DNA of 64,000 nucleotides from an uncultured Butyricicoccus sp. (GCF_944381005.1 NZ_CALWJM010000006.1:1-64000), one strand, 5' to 3'; positions 42,991 through 51,770 are shown, numbered from the stretch's first letter. Notes: generated from the letters alone by a model not told the origin. Translations and numbers: made by a program.

Positions 42991-44211
42991 TTATTTGGCG
43001 GTGTGGATGGGGTATTCCTTGCCGCAGACAATAAGCGACTCGATTTGGTCTAAGTCCTGTGGGACAGCAAAGCGTATATTGGTTGCGGCATAGGTTGCTT
43101 TGCCGTTGGGCTGCTTGGCATGCGAATCAGAATCAACAACAACGCCATCTTCGCACGAACTGCCGCCGCCGGAGGTCGAAACAATTTGGTAGTCTGGTTG
43201 GTTGGCGTCGCTCCAACTGTCGCCGATGAATACCACTCTGCCATCCTTGTACTTTAGATGCAGGTCAAAGTCAGCCGTACAGGTTGTATTCTCCAAACGT
43301 CCTTCGGCAATCAACCGGTGTGTTTCTTCGGATAGCAAATATTCTGGATGGGTCGGCACTACCCAGCCATGATTGTAACACGAACCACCTTGGACGCGAG
43401 CGGTCACAAACAGCGGCGAGATGGAAAGGCTGGTCAAGGTGGATGTGCCGCTGAAAATCGGAACTTCATCATTGGGGGTCAGATAGATGGTTTCAACCGG
43501 GTGAATGGGAATGTCAGATAAGGTGAGCGGGGAAAAGTTGTCGGCAAACAGGGTGACATCGTAATCCCGCGCCCGAAATCCAATTCGCTCAATTTTCAGG
43601 TCAAAGGATTTGGCGTTGGACAGATGGGCGGAAGATTGTCCCTGTCCGGCATAAAACTGATTGGTCAGGACAAACTGCAAGGTGCGGGTTTGTTCGTCCC
43701 ATCCGGTACAGGTCTGGTTAAACAGTCCCCATTCTGGTACCGTGCCGCTGTCATCCGATTGGCTGGGCAGAATATCCCATTCGATATAATAATCTTGTGG
43801 GGTCGGAGTCAGTTCCCTTTCGGTCAGCTCGTAGCGCCACGCATCAAGCGGAAAGGTTTGGGGAAGCTGTACGCTGAACGAGAGATACAGCATATTGTCA
43901 TCGACTAAACATTCCTGCGCGGTGAATGTCCAGTCGTCACGGGTTATGGATTGGTCAACCGGATACGATGCGACTGGTATGCCGAAAAATTCCCGTAAGG
44001 TATTGCCGAGGGCTGGGACGGCGGCAGCGGTTAGCATGGTGACTGCCAGCGCCGCGGCTGCAATGGCACAAATCAGTTTGTGTGGGCGCAGTCTTTTGAC
44101 AGTGGGGGCGGGCGTGTCGGCGGCAGCCGCCTGTGCAAGCCGCCTGCAAAGCTGTTGTTTTTCTTCGGGCGTAAAGGAGACACGGTTTAGCGTATCAGTA
44201 TAGCGTTTCAT
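42991..44211 (-). CDS. DUF4179-type membrane protein, probable anti-sigma factor
   Basis: A 406-residue single-pass protein. A cytoplasmic N-terminus of about 44 residues, with SFTPEEKQQLCRRL, precedes a transmembrane helix (about 45-66), then PALGNTLREFFG and a large extracytoplasmic beta-rich region. This is the DUF4179 pattern of proteins encoded next to ECF sigma factors in Clostridia. It overlaps the sigma gene by 17 bases, so the two are co-expressed. Anti-sigma activity is inferred from this context. The ATG at 44211 has GGAGGG upstream; the open frame above it is not coding. Confidence 0.82.
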   Translation of the reverse strand: MKRYTDTLNRVSFTPEEKQQLCRRLAQAAAADTPAPTVKRLRPHKLICAIAAAALAVTMLTAAAVPALGNTLREFFGIPVASYPVDQSITRDDWTFTAQECLVDDNMLYLSFSVQLPQTFPLDAWRYELTERELTPTPQDYYIEWDILPSQSDDSGTVPEWGLFNQTCTGWDEQTRTLQFVLTNQFYAGQGQSSAHLSNAKSFDLKIERIGFRARDYDVTLFADNFSPLTLSDIPIHPVETIYLTPNDEVPIFSGTSTLTSLSISPLFVTARVQGGSCYNHGWVVPTHPEYLLSEETHRLIAEGRLENTTCTADFDLHLKYKDGRVVFIGDSWSDANQPDYQIVSTSGGGSSCEDGVVVDSDSHAKQPNGKATYAATNIRFAVPQDLDQIESLIVCGKEYPIHTAK

Positions 44212-44695
44212 GGCAATATCCCTCCAGTTCTTGTTTGAGTTTTTCACGCGCACGGCACAGACGTTTGCGCACCGTGGCGGGTGAGATGTGAAGTAACTGC
44301 GCAATCTCATTGGTGTCATAGCCCTCATAGTAAAACAAATAGACCGGTTCCCGATAGCGCAGCGGCAAAGCCTGCACCGCGTTGTATAAGGTGTCGTCCG
44401 GTTCGGGGACGATGGGGGCGGCTAGGTGGCTGGCTTCGTGCAATGTGGCGTGCCGCCGCCACCATGCGCTTTTTAACAGGTCTTTGCAGGCGTTGATGGT
44501 ACACCGTATGACGTAAGCGCGCTCGACTTCGGGTGTATCAAAGGTCATGTCGGCGCGCAGCAGTCGGCAAAACACCGTTTGACAAATATCTTGTGCGTCG
44601 GCGCGGGACAGCGAATAAGTCATGCACAGGCGTAAGATGGTGTCGGCGTAGCGCGTGACAAAGCGGCTGGCTTCTTCCGGTGATTTCCAGTTCAT
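44195..44695 (-). CDS. ECF-type RNA polymerase sigma factor
   Basis: A 166-residue sigma-70 family factor with region 2 (TRYADTILRLCMTYSLSRADAQDICQTVF, about 14-42) and region 4 (LPLRYREPVYLFYYEGY, then the helix-turn-helix EIAQLLHISPATVRKRL, about 110-155). AGGAGGG precedes the ATG. A TGTCAC-17-CGTC element upstream looks like a promoter for its own holoenzyme. It is likely to respond to envelope stress sensed through the DUF4179 partner. Confidence 0.92.
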   Translation of the reverse strand: MNWKSPEEASRFVTRYADTILRLCMTYSLSRADAQDICQTVFCRLLRADMTFDTPEVERAYVIRCTINACKDLLKSAWWRRHATLHEASHLAAPIVPEPDDTLYNAVQALPLRYREPVYLFYYEGYDTNEIAQLLHISPATVRKRLCRAREKLKQELEGYCHETLY

Positions 44696-44721
44696 AGAGA
44701 TACCCTCCTTTCTGACCAAAA

Positions 44722-44748
44722 GACGAGACAAATGGCAGATTTGTGACA
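44722..44748 (-). promoter_or_regulatory. Candidate self-regulated ECF promoter
   Basis: On the minus strand TGTCAC (44748-44743) and CGTC (44725-44722) are 17 bases apart, close to ECF promoters such as Bacillus sigma-X (TGTAAC, CGTC/CGAC). It lies 27 bases before the sigma gene. Confidence 0.5.
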
Positions 44749-44755
44749 GGCACAC

Positions 44756-44783
44756 AAAAAGCGCGTCGGCTGACGCGCTTTTC
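44756..44783 (-). terminator. Terminator of the MFS gene
   Basis: AAAAAGCGCGTC and GACGCGCTTTTC pair around GGCT. On the minus strand a T-run follows. It separates the MFS gene from the sigma promoter. Confidence 0.8.
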
Positions 44784-44803
44784 AGTGGGGAATCGTGATT
44801 GGA

Positions 44804-46066
44804 TTAAATGGGGCGGCGATAGCGTGCCCAGCGGCGCACACCGGCGAGCGAAGTGAGCAGCGTGAGCACGGCGAAGCACAGCAAAAAGACCATAGCCGCC
44901 GTCCAGCCCCAGCGCTCGGATACAAAGCCGATACCGTAGGAGGACAGCGCCGAGCCAAGGTAACAGGCGCTGTTAAAAATGCCTGTGACCGACGAGGCGC
45001 GGCCAATCGCACCGAAGTGAATGGGCATGAGGTTGATAATCATAAGGTTTGCACCGACCAGCGCGGTCGAAGATAAGGTCATGAGCGTGAGAGAAACCGC
45101 AGCATGAGATGTGCCGGTCAAACACAGCACCGCCAATGCGCCCGCGGCAATCGCCATAAATCCAGCGGTTCCGGCAAGTTCGTTGTGTACAAAGCGGTTG
45201 GCAATCCACTTGGACAGATAGACACCGAGCAGATTGAACACGGGCAGGACGATGGACAGGGCGACCGAGAGCGAAGCGCCGAGCGAAAAACATTCGTCCA
45301 GATAAGTAGGCATCCAGCTTTGCAGACCGTCGCGCAGTAGGCCGAGTGAAATCGCGCCCAGTACGGTCAGCAGCGTACCCGAAACAATCAGAATACGCAG
45401 CAAACTGCCCTGTGTTGCGTTTTCGGCGGCGGTCAGCGTGATTTGCTCGATTTCACCGTTTTGGGCGGTCTGCTGCTCGAAGAAGGTCATGGCACGCCAG
45501 AACACCGCGGCGGCAATCAGCATAATGAGCGCGGATAACAGGAAATCCATGCGCCAGCCGGTGAATTTTAGCAGGATGGAAGCGAATAAATAGGTTAAAA
45601 TGGTAGCGATGGGGTAAGTGGCGGCACCGTTGGCGCAAGCGCGTTTGCGGTGGGTGGGTGGAATCATTTCGGAGAACACGCGCGCAGCGGGTGACCACAG
45701 GAAGGACTGGAACACGCCGTTGAGTGCCCACAAAACCAGCATGACCGGATAGGACGCGCCCGAAAGCCCCATGCCCAGATTGAGCACGGCAGACCCAATC
45801 ACACCGGTAAAAATCAGTTTTTTGGGCGGGATTTTGTCGCCCAGAAAGCCGGAAAACAGTTGAAATACCCCATAAATCACAAAAAATACCGTGCCAATCA
45901 GACCGGCATCCGATTTGTTCAAGCCTTCGGCGGCAATCAGGTCAGCCATGACGGCGGCATAGCTCAGGCGACCGAACAGACTGGCGATATAGGCACCGGC
46001 GGTCACACAAAAAAGTTGTGTGGCGTATCGCGGCGGACAGACCCGCCGGGTACGAGTTTGAGACAT
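44804..46066 (-). CDS. Major facilitator superfamily transporter (organophosphate:phosphate antiporter-like)
   Basis: A 420-residue membrane protein with 12 predicted segments. LSGFLGDKIPPKKL-like sequence (FSGFLGDKIPPKKLIF) between segments 2 and 3 is the MFS loop, and the layout resembles the GlpT/UhpC branch. The substrate is not known. The ATG at 46066 (AGGGGG nine bases upstream) is preferred to the TTG at 46072. It is divergent from yaaA and shares a mirrored promoter region with it. Confidence 0.85.
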   Translation of the reverse strand: MSQTRTRRVCPPRYATQLFCVTAGAYIASLFGRLSYAAVMADLIAAEGLNKSDAGLIGTVFFVIYGVFQLFSGFLGDKIPPKKLIFTGVIGSAVLNLGMGLSGASYPVMLVLWALNGVFQSFLWSPAARVFSEMIPPTHRKRACANGAATYPIATILTYLFASILLKFTGWRMDFLLSALIMLIAAAVFWRAMTFFEQQTAQNGEIEQITLTAAENATQGSLLRILIVSGTLLTVLGAISLGLLRDGLQSWMPTYLDECFSLGASLSVALSIVLPVFNLLGVYLSKWIANRFVHNELAGTAGFMAIAAGALAVLCLTGTSHAAVSLTLMTLSSTALVGANLMIINLMPIHFGAIGRASSVTGIFNSACYLGSALSSYGIGFVSERWGWTAAMVFLLCFAVLTLLTSLAGVRRWARYRRPI

Positions 46067-46105
46067 AAACAAGTTCCCCCTTGATTCTGGTTACATACGA
46101 TTGCA

Positions 46106-46174
46106 ATTGTATCACTGTAAGGGATAGATTGCAAGGGATGTCCCCTTGCAATCGCGTGTCAGAACATATACAAT
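46106..46174. promoter_or_regulatory. Mirrored divergent promoters of the MFS gene and yaaA
   Basis: Minus: TTGCAA (46134-46129) and TACAAT (46111-46106), 17 apart. Plus: TTGCAA (46146-46151) and TACAAT (46169-46174), 17 apart. The two -35 boxes sit in an 11-base perfect inverted repeat, GATTGCAAGGG (46127-46137) and CCCTTGCAATC (46143-46153). Confidence 0.7.
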
Positions 46175-46214
46175 AAAAGTAACAGAAGCGGGATGGAGAG
46201 GAGGCAGGGAAGCC

Positions 46215-46949
46215 ATGATTGCGATTTTATCGCCAGCAAAAAACATGCGCCGCACACCGCGGCGCAATCTGCCGGTGACGGTGCCCAAACGCCGCGCAGA
46301 AGCCGAGCAGCTTTGGACGGTCTTGCGCGAGATGCCGGCGTATGAATTAGAGAGTGCCATGCAAATCAGTCCGGCGCTTGCGCTCAAAGCGGCGGCGAAT
46401 TTTATAGACTGGCAGCCGGAAGGAGGGCAACCGGCTATTTTTGCGTATGACGGATTGGCGTATAAATATCTGGACGCGGACAGCATGACCGACGCCGATT
46501 TGCAGTATGCACAACAGCATTTGCGCCATCTTTCGGCACTATATGGGGCGTTGTGCCCGCTTGACCTCATTCATCCCTATCGGCTGGAGATGGGGCGGCG
46601 GCCGCGCGGCATGAATCTGTATGAATTTTGGGGCGATAAACTGCGCAATGACCTGTATGCCGACACCAATTTGGTGGTCAATCTGGCGTCAAACGAATAC
46701 AGTAAGGCGGTCTCCAAGCATCTGCACGCCGGAGACCGATTTTTGACCTGTGAATTTTTGTCCAGACGCAACGGCAAATTGCGCTGTCTGGCGGCAAATG
46801 CAAAAATGGCACGCGGCGCGATGGCGCGGTATATTGTGCGCAACCGCGTGGATACACGCGAGGGCTTGACTGCGTTCGATGGGCTTGGCTTCGACTTCGC
46901 CCCCAATCTGTCCAATGATACGGTTTATACCTATGTACAGCAGCTCTAA
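46215..46949 (+). CDS. yaaA: YaaA-family peroxide-stress protein
   Basis: A 244-residue soluble protein of the YaaA (DUF328/UPF0246) family. It begins IAILSPAKNM, contains YDGLAYKYLDAD, LYGALCPLDLIHPYRLEMG and a C-terminal GLTAFDGLGF. E. coli YaaA lowers free iron during peroxide stress and binds DNA; the same role here is inferred. The ATG at 46215 has GGAGG-type sequence upstream. A possible short in-frame extension to 46146 covers its own promoter and is rejected. Confidence 0.92.
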   Translation: MIAILSPAKNMRRTPRRNLPVTVPKRRAEAEQLWTVLREMPAYELESAMQISPALALKAAANFIDWQPEGGQPAIFAYDGLAYKYLDADSMTDADLQYAQQHLRHLSALYGALCPLDLIHPYRLEMGRRPRGMNLYEFWGDKLRNDLYADTNLVVNLASNEYSKAVSKHLHAGDRFLTCEFLSRRNGKLRCLAANAKMARGAMARYIVRNRVDTREGLTAFDGLGFDFAPNLSNDTVYTYVQQL

Positions 46950-47006
46950 AAGACAACAAATTGGCAAAAGATAGTTGTTTTTTGAACCAAGCTGGAAAAA
47001 TAATAC

Positions 47007-47036
47007 TTGCAGAATCCGGTGTAAATAGGTTACAAT
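47007..47036 (+). promoter_or_regulatory. Promoter of the MarR-type gene
   Basis: TTGCAG (47007-47012) and TACAAT (47031-47036) are 18 bases apart. Confidence 0.55.
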
Positions 47037-47082
47037 AGAAGAAATAAGGGTGAAAAATGAAACCGGAAGGGGAATCGCACAT

Positions 47083-47514
47083 ATGATTCATCCCATTGGC
47101 GTAATTCGTCGCGGAGAGCAGAGTTTTATACGCGAACGGCTCAAAGCGTATGATTTGGTTCCTGTGGAAGCCTTTACCCTCCACCTCATTGCGGCGATGG
47201 ATGGTTGTAATCAGGATGCACTGGGCAATCGACTGGAGATTGATAAAGGGCGTGTGGCAAAATTGCTGGCCAGCTTGGAGGCTGGCGGGCAGATTCAGCG
47301 CACGGTCAACGAACAGAATAAACGGGAAAAACGGGTGCAACTGACCGACGAAGGAAGAAAGACACTGGAAAACGTCAACGAGACGTTTGCCGAGTGGAAC
47401 CGCATGTGCCTTCAAGGGTTTAGCGAGGAAGAATGCGCCCAATATTTTTCTTTTATCAATCGCATTGCGGAAAACGTTGCCAGCAGCAGAAAAGATGGCT
47501 GGCCGCGCTTTTGA
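47083..47514 (+). CDS. MarR-family transcriptional regulator
   Basis: A 143-residue winged-helix protein. The recognition region is ALGNRLEIDKGRVAKLLASLE (about 48-68), followed by the wing with NKREKRVQLTDEGRK. Helices at both ends would form the dimer. The ligand and targets are unknown. The ATG at 47083 has AAGGGGA eight bases upstream; a GTG at 47050 is less likely. It is monocistronic with its own terminator. Confidence 0.88.
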   Translation: MIHPIGVIRRGEQSFIRERLKAYDLVPVEAFTLHLIAAMDGCNQDALGNRLEIDKGRVAKLLASLEAGGQIQRTVNEQNKREKRVQLTDEGRKTLENVNETFAEWNRMCLQGFSEEECAQYFSFINRIAENVASSRKDGWPRF

Positions 47515-47521
47515 ACCGGCG

Positions 47522-47565
47522 AAAATCGGTGCAGCGTCGTCATCAGACGGCGGCACCGGTTTTTC
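47522..47565 (+). terminator. Terminator of the MarR-type gene
   Basis: AAAATCGGTGC pairs with GCACCGGTTTT, with an inner stem CGTC/GACG, and is followed by TTTC. Confidence 0.65.
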
Positions 47566-47622
47566 TTTGCGGCGAATCCTTTTACACATTATTATAGAAA
47601 AGAATAAAAGGAGTGATGGACT

Positions 47623-48303
47623 ATGCTGGGAACGCTGGTCAATACAGGGACGATTTTAGCCGGTTCGGTGCTGGGGAGCTGTTTGCGGCGCGGGATTCGC
47701 GAAGACTATCGGGGCGCATTGTTTCAGGCGATGGGGTTGGCCGCCTGTGCGCTGGGGGTCAATGCGGTCGCGCAGAATATGCCCAACAGTACGTTCCCCG
47801 TGTTGTTTATTCTAAGTCTGGCAGTCGGCACACTGGTCGGCACCACGCTGGACATTGACGGGCGCTTTCAGCGGCTGGTCGGACGGTTTTCGCAGACTGG
47901 CGGCTTGGGTCAGGGTCTGTCCACGGCGATTCTGATGTTTTGTATTGGCACGCTGTCTATCTTGGGGCCGATTAACAGCGCACTATATGGGGATAACACC
48001 TATTTGTTCACCAATGCCACGTTGGATTTTGTCACGTCGATGACGCTGGCTTCGACGTATGGCATTGGCATTGCCTGCGCTGCTGGCGTGTTGTTTTGCT
48101 GGCAGGGGGCGATTTATCTGAGCGCGGGCGCACTGTCGGGCTTTTTAACGCCCGAACTGATGACCGAAGTTTCGGTGCTGGGCGGCATTTTATTAGCCGC
48201 GTCGGGCTTGTCTATGCTGCAAATTCGGGACTGTAAGACGCTCAATTTACTGCCCGCGCTGGTCGTTCCGGTCATCTGGTTCGGGGTGCGCGCGCTATTT
48301 TGA
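47623..48303 (+). CDS. DUF554-family membrane protein
   Basis: A 226-residue protein with about seven hydrophobic segments and the family start MLGTLVNTGTILAGSVLGSC; ILMFCIGTLSILGPINSAL in the middle is also typical (YdfK/YqgA group). It is described only as a putative transport protein; no function is known. GGAGTG precedes the ATG, and a strong terminator follows. Confidence 0.88.
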   Translation: MLGTLVNTGTILAGSVLGSCLRRGIREDYRGALFQAMGLAACALGVNAVAQNMPNSTFPVLFILSLAVGTLVGTTLDIDGRFQRLVGRFSQTGGLGQGLSTAILMFCIGTLSILGPINSALYGDNTYLFTNATLDFVTSMTLASTYGIGIACAAGVLFCWQGAIYLSAGALSGFLTPELMTEVSVLGGILLAASGLSMLQIRDCKTLNLLPALVVPVIWFGVRALF

Positions 48304-48316
48304 ATCAAAGGAAAAC

Positions 48317-48347
48317 AAAAACGCATGGAATCCCATGCGTTTTTTTT
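48317..48347 (+). terminator. Terminator of the DUF554 gene
   Basis: AAAAACGCATGG pairs with CCATGCGTTTTT around AATC, with eight T following. Confidence 0.88.
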
Positions 48348-48360
48348 GCTTTACACAAAA

Positions 48361-48389
48361 TTTACACAATTTGGTCATGTTACTATCAC
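48361..48389 (+). promoter_or_regulatory. Possible promoter of the VTC-DUF4956-CotH operon
   Basis: TTTACA (48361-48366) and TATCAC (48384-48389) are 17 bases apart, 56 bases before the VTC gene. Confidence 0.4.
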
Positions 48390-48444
48390 ATCATCACGGT
48401 AAACTGTGTACAGATTTAAAAGCGAACAAAAGGAGGAACGACTG

Positions 48445-49122
48445 ATGGAAAAACAGCCGCGGCATGAGCTGAAGCACGAGATTTCCTACGGAGATTATCT
48501 GGCGTTGCGGCGGCGGTTGCTGCCCGTCTTGCAGCACGACCCCCATGCCGGTGCAGATGGGTTATACCGCGTACACAGCCTGTATTTTGACAACTATAAT
48601 GACAAAGTGCTAAGGGAAAAGCTGGATGGAAAATCGGTGCGCGAAAAGTTTCGGATTCGGTATTACAACGATGCAGTAGACCGGATTTTGTTGGAGAAGA
48701 AATGTAAAGCGCATGGATTGGGCGTCAAATATGCCGCCCCCTTGACGGCAGACCAAGTGCGCGCCCTGCTGCGCGGCGATTGGGCATGGATGGCACAAAG
48801 CGAGCATGGCTTGATAAGGGAATTATATGTCAAGATGAAAACCGAATCGCTGCGGCCGCGCACGGTCGTCGATTATGTGCGGGAGCCGTTTTTATATGCG
48901 GCGGGAAATGTGCGCATCACGTTTGACTGCATGATTGCTTCGGCAAGCGCGGATGAAAGTTTTCTGCTTCCACACGCGGCCATTCCGGCGGCACAGGGAA
49001 AAATTGTGCTCGAAGTCAAGTATGACCGATACCTGCCCGAACTGATTGCCGGATTGTTGCAACTCGGCACCTATCGGGCAGCGGCGTTTTCCAAATATGC
49101 GACCTGTCGGATGGTATATTAA
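48445..49122 (+). CDS. VTC-domain polyphosphate polymerase-like protein
   Basis: A 225-residue soluble protein of the VTC (vacuolar transporter chaperone) family, a triphosphate-tunnel fold. Basic and acidic residues expected along the tunnel are visible in RHELKHEIS, YRVHSLYFDNYND, REKFRIRYY, LLEKKCK and the closing EVKYDRYLP. Yeast Vtc4 with this fold makes polyphosphate from ATP, so the same activity is likely. The ATG at 48445 follows AAAGGAGG. It opens an operon with DUF4956 and CotH genes. Confidence 0.87.
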   Translation: MEKQPRHELKHEISYGDYLALRRRLLPVLQHDPHAGADGLYRVHSLYFDNYNDKVLREKLDGKSVREKFRIRYYNDAVDRILLEKKCKAHGLGVKYAAPLTADQVRALLRGDWAWMAQSEHGLIRELYVKMKTESLRPRTVVDYVREPFLYAAGNVRITFDCMIASASADESFLLPHAAIPAAQGKIVLEVKYDRYLPELIAGLLQLGTYRAAAFSKYATCRMVY

Positions 49123-49155
49123 GCGCGCTAAAAATTTTGTGTAAGGAGTTTTGAT

Positions 49156-49824
49156 ATGACCTTTCAAGATGTATTCAAATCCAATTTTCTGGACAGCGTG
49201 CAGTCGTTTTCGCTGATTGATACCGCGTTGGCGCTGTTGGTGTCGCTGGCACTCGGTTTATTTGTATTTTTTGTGTATAAAAAGACCTTCCGGGGCGTGT
49301 TGTATTCGTCCACCTTCGGCGTATCGCTGGTGGGCTTGTCGATGGTGACCACGCTCGTCATTCTCGCCGTTACGTCAAACGTTGTCCTGTCGCTCGGCAT
49401 GGTCGGTGCGCTGTCTATCGTGCGTTTTCGTGCCGCCATCAAAGACCCGCTGGACATTGTATACCTGTTCTGGGCGCTGGCCTGCGGCATTGTCACCGGT
49501 GCCGGTCAGTTCATCATGGCGATTGTTGGTTCGGTTGTCGTAGGCGTGGTACTTTTGGTGTTTGTCAACCGGCGCGAGAATGACCACCCCTATTTGCTGG
49601 TGGTATCCTGCGAGGACGACCGCGCAGAGCGGGTCGCCTTTTCCGCCCTCAGTCAACAGAAGTTTGTCATCAAATCCAAGACGGTTACGACCGACGGCGT
49701 GGAGGTCACAGCCGAAGTGCGTCTGCCCGACGATGGCACGACCGGATTTGTCAACCAAGTTGCGTCCGCTCAGGGCGTGCGCAGTGCGGTGCTCGTCAGC
49801 TATAACGGCGAGTACCTGTCGTAA
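49156..49824 (+). CDS. DUF4956 membrane protein
   Basis: A 222-residue protein with four transmembrane segments in the first 140 residues and a cytoplasmic ferredoxin-like domain after. GMVGALSIVRFRAAIKDP is the mark of DUF4956. It is nearly always encoded beside a VTC gene, so it may act as the membrane partner or exporter for polyphosphate; this is inference. AAGGAG precedes the ATG and CotH follows after 12 bases. Confidence 0.88.
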   Translation: MTFQDVFKSNFLDSVQSFSLIDTALALLVSLALGLFVFFVYKKTFRGVLYSSTFGVSLVGLSMVTTLVILAVTSNVVLSLGMVGALSIVRFRAAIKDPLDIVYLFWALACGIVTGAGQFIMAIVGSVVVGVVLLVFVNRRENDHPYLLVVSCEDDRAERVAFSALSQQKFVIKSKTVTTDGVEVTAEVRLPDDGTTGFVNQVASAQGVRSAVLVSYNGEYLS

Positions 49825-49836
49825 AGGGGCGGCGCT

Positions 49837-51549
49837 ATGATTCGCCGAAAATCGACCGAAGTGCTTGCCGTTGTATTGTTGGCAGTCATGTTGCTGGTCA
49901 GTTGTCTGCTGCCGCGTTTTGCACAAGCAACGGGCGGCGTTGCGCAGACCTATGAGCAGGCACTGTTTGGAACCGACCTTATCACGGTAGATATCCAGAT
50001 TGCCGAGGACGATTGGCAGGATATGCTGGAAAATGCGTTAGAGGAGGAATACCACGTTGCCAATGTGACGATTAACGGGCAGACGTTTGAAAATGTCGGC
50101 ATCCGAACCAAGGGCAACACCAGTCTGTCACAGGTTGCCTCGTCCGATTCCGACCGGTACAGCTTTAAGATTGAATTTGACCATTATCAGGATGGACAGA
50201 CCTGTTGGGGTCTGGACAAACTGGTACTGAACAACCTGATTTCGGATGCAACCTATTTGAAAGAATACTTTGTCTATGATATGTTTGCCTTTTTGGATAT
50301 GCCCGCTTCTGATTACGGGATGGCAGAAATCACCGTAAACGGCGAACCGTGGGGCATTTATCTGGCGCTGGAAGGCGTGGAGGAAAGTTTCCTGACCCGC
50401 AATTTCGGCACGTCGGCAGGACTGCTCTATAAGCCGGAAAACATGGGCGGCGGTGGGCCGGGCGGCATGAAAGGCAAGGATTCAGACGAAGTGCGCGAGA
50501 TGATGGGCATGGATGCCGACGCACAGGGCTTGCCCCAACCGCCGCAGATGCCGGGGCAAGATGGCGAACAAACCATGCCGCAGGGACAACCGCCCCAACT
50601 GCCCGATGCTGCACAGCAGCCGTCAACTGATGGGCAGACCGATGAGACAGCACAAGGCGACTGGGCACAAAAGATGCAGGAGCGCGGTGCGCGCGGCGGT
50701 GGTTCTGACCTGCAATACACCGATGATGATTTGGACAGCTATGAAACCATCTGGGAAGGCGAGGTCATGGATACCGACGGCACCGACCATGAAAGAGTTG
50801 TGGAAGCACTCAAGAAAATCAGTGAAGGTGACTTGTCCGGCTTGGATGTTGACCTGATGTGCAAGTATATGGCGGTGCAGACCTTTGTGGTCAATCTGGA
50901 CTCGCTTTCGGGCAACATGGCGCACAACTACTACCTGTATGAAAAGGATGGGAAGCTGGCGCTGCTGCCGTGGGATTATAACCTAGCGTTTGGCGGCTTC
51001 CAGAGCGGCGATGCGTCCAGCGTTATCAACTTCCCGATTGATACGCCGGTTTCAGGCGTGACGCTGGAGGACAGACCGATTTTTGCAGCCATCTTGAACG
51101 ATGAGAGCGCGTGCGCGCTGTATCATTCCTATTTGGATAAGCTGTGCAGTGAATATGTGCAGGGCGGTATGTTTGAACTGACTTACACCAAACTGCGTAG
51201 TCTGCTAGATAGCCGGGTTGCCACATCCGAACATGACCCGACCGCATTCTATACGGCGGACGAATACACGACCGCAGTAGAAATGCTCAAAACTGTGATT
51301 GAAAAGCGGGCGGAAAGCATTATCGGACAGCTTGACGGCAGTATCCCGTCTACGACCGATGGGCAACAAGCCGATGCCAATGCGCTGATAGATGCTTCAG
51401 ATATCAATATCTCGGCGATGGGTTCGCAGGGCGGCGGTGGTCGTGGTGGACATATGATGCCTTGGCAAAATGAAACCACCGAACAGCCACTACCGACCGA
51501 TGCAGACGATGCGCAGCAAGCGCAAACCACTGAAACGTTACCAGCCTGA
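49837..51549 (+). CDS. CotH-family (spore-coat kinase-like) secreted protein
   Basis: A 570-residue exported protein with an N-terminal signal or anchor (about 8-30) and a CotH domain. Visible kinase-like parts are IRTKGNTSLSQ, YSFKIEFDHY, KLVLNNLISDATYLKEY, GIYLALEGVEESF and the metal-site-like LLPWDYNLAFGG. CotH of Bacillus phosphorylates coat proteins. A Gly/Pro/Gln/Met-rich insertion (about 206-285) interrupts the domain and a low-complexity Gly-rich end follows. It is the third gene of the VTC operon; the target could be the wall or an exported protein. Confidence 0.85.
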   Translation: MIRRKSTEVLAVVLLAVMLLVSCLLPRFAQATGGVAQTYEQALFGTDLITVDIQIAEDDWQDMLENALEEEYHVANVTINGQTFENVGIRTKGNTSLSQVASSDSDRYSFKIEFDHYQDGQTCWGLDKLVLNNLISDATYLKEYFVYDMFAFLDMPASDYGMAEITVNGEPWGIYLALEGVEESFLTRNFGTSAGLLYKPENMGGGGPGGMKGKDSDEVREMMGMDADAQGLPQPPQMPGQDGEQTMPQGQPPQLPDAAQQPSTDGQTDETAQGDWAQKMQERGARGGGSDLQYTDDDLDSYETIWEGEVMDTDGTDHERVVEALKKISEGDLSGLDVDLMCKYMAVQTFVVNLDSLSGNMAHNYYLYEKDGKLALLPWDYNLAFGGFQSGDASSVINFPIDTPVSGVTLEDRPIFAAILNDESACALYHSYLDKLCSEYVQGGMFELTYTKLRSLLDSRVATSEHDPTAFYTADEYTTAVEMLKTVIEKRAESIIGQLDGSIPSTTDGQQADANALIDASDINISAMGSQGGGGRGGHMMPWQNETTEQPLPTDADDAQQAQTTETLPA

Positions 51550-51614
51550 TGGCCTGCGCGTGGCGTGGTGCAGGCCATCGTTTATCGAAATCTTCGATCC
51601 CCCTATATGCGCCC

Positions 51615-51648
51615 GAACCGGTCTGTGTTTGCACAGACCGGTTCTTTT
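51615..51648 (+). terminator. Terminator of the VTC operon
   Basis: GAACCGGTCTGTG pairs with CACAGACCGGTTC around TTTG, followed by TTTTG. Confidence 0.85.
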
Positions 51649-51702
51649 GTGTTTGTTATCATAAATTTTACAAAAGAGGGGATAGGTTTTTGCAAATGGG
51701 AA

Positions 51703-51711
51703 TGATATAAT
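51703..51711 (+). promoter_or_regulatory. Extended -10 promoter of ktrA
   Basis: TGA-TATAAT (51703-51711) is an extended -10 with no clear -35. The leader has a GCGGC/GCCGC hairpin at 51738-51751. No ydaO-type c-di-AMP switch is seen. Confidence 0.5.
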
Positions 51712-51770
51712 GAAAGACAATATATAACTTTGAGATGGCGGCCACAGCCGCAAAGCAGGAGGATATGGAA

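Noticed and set aside
47050..47082. GTG start at 47050 for the MarR-type gene
   Set aside because: No ribosome site before it, and the ATG at 47083 has one at normal spacing.
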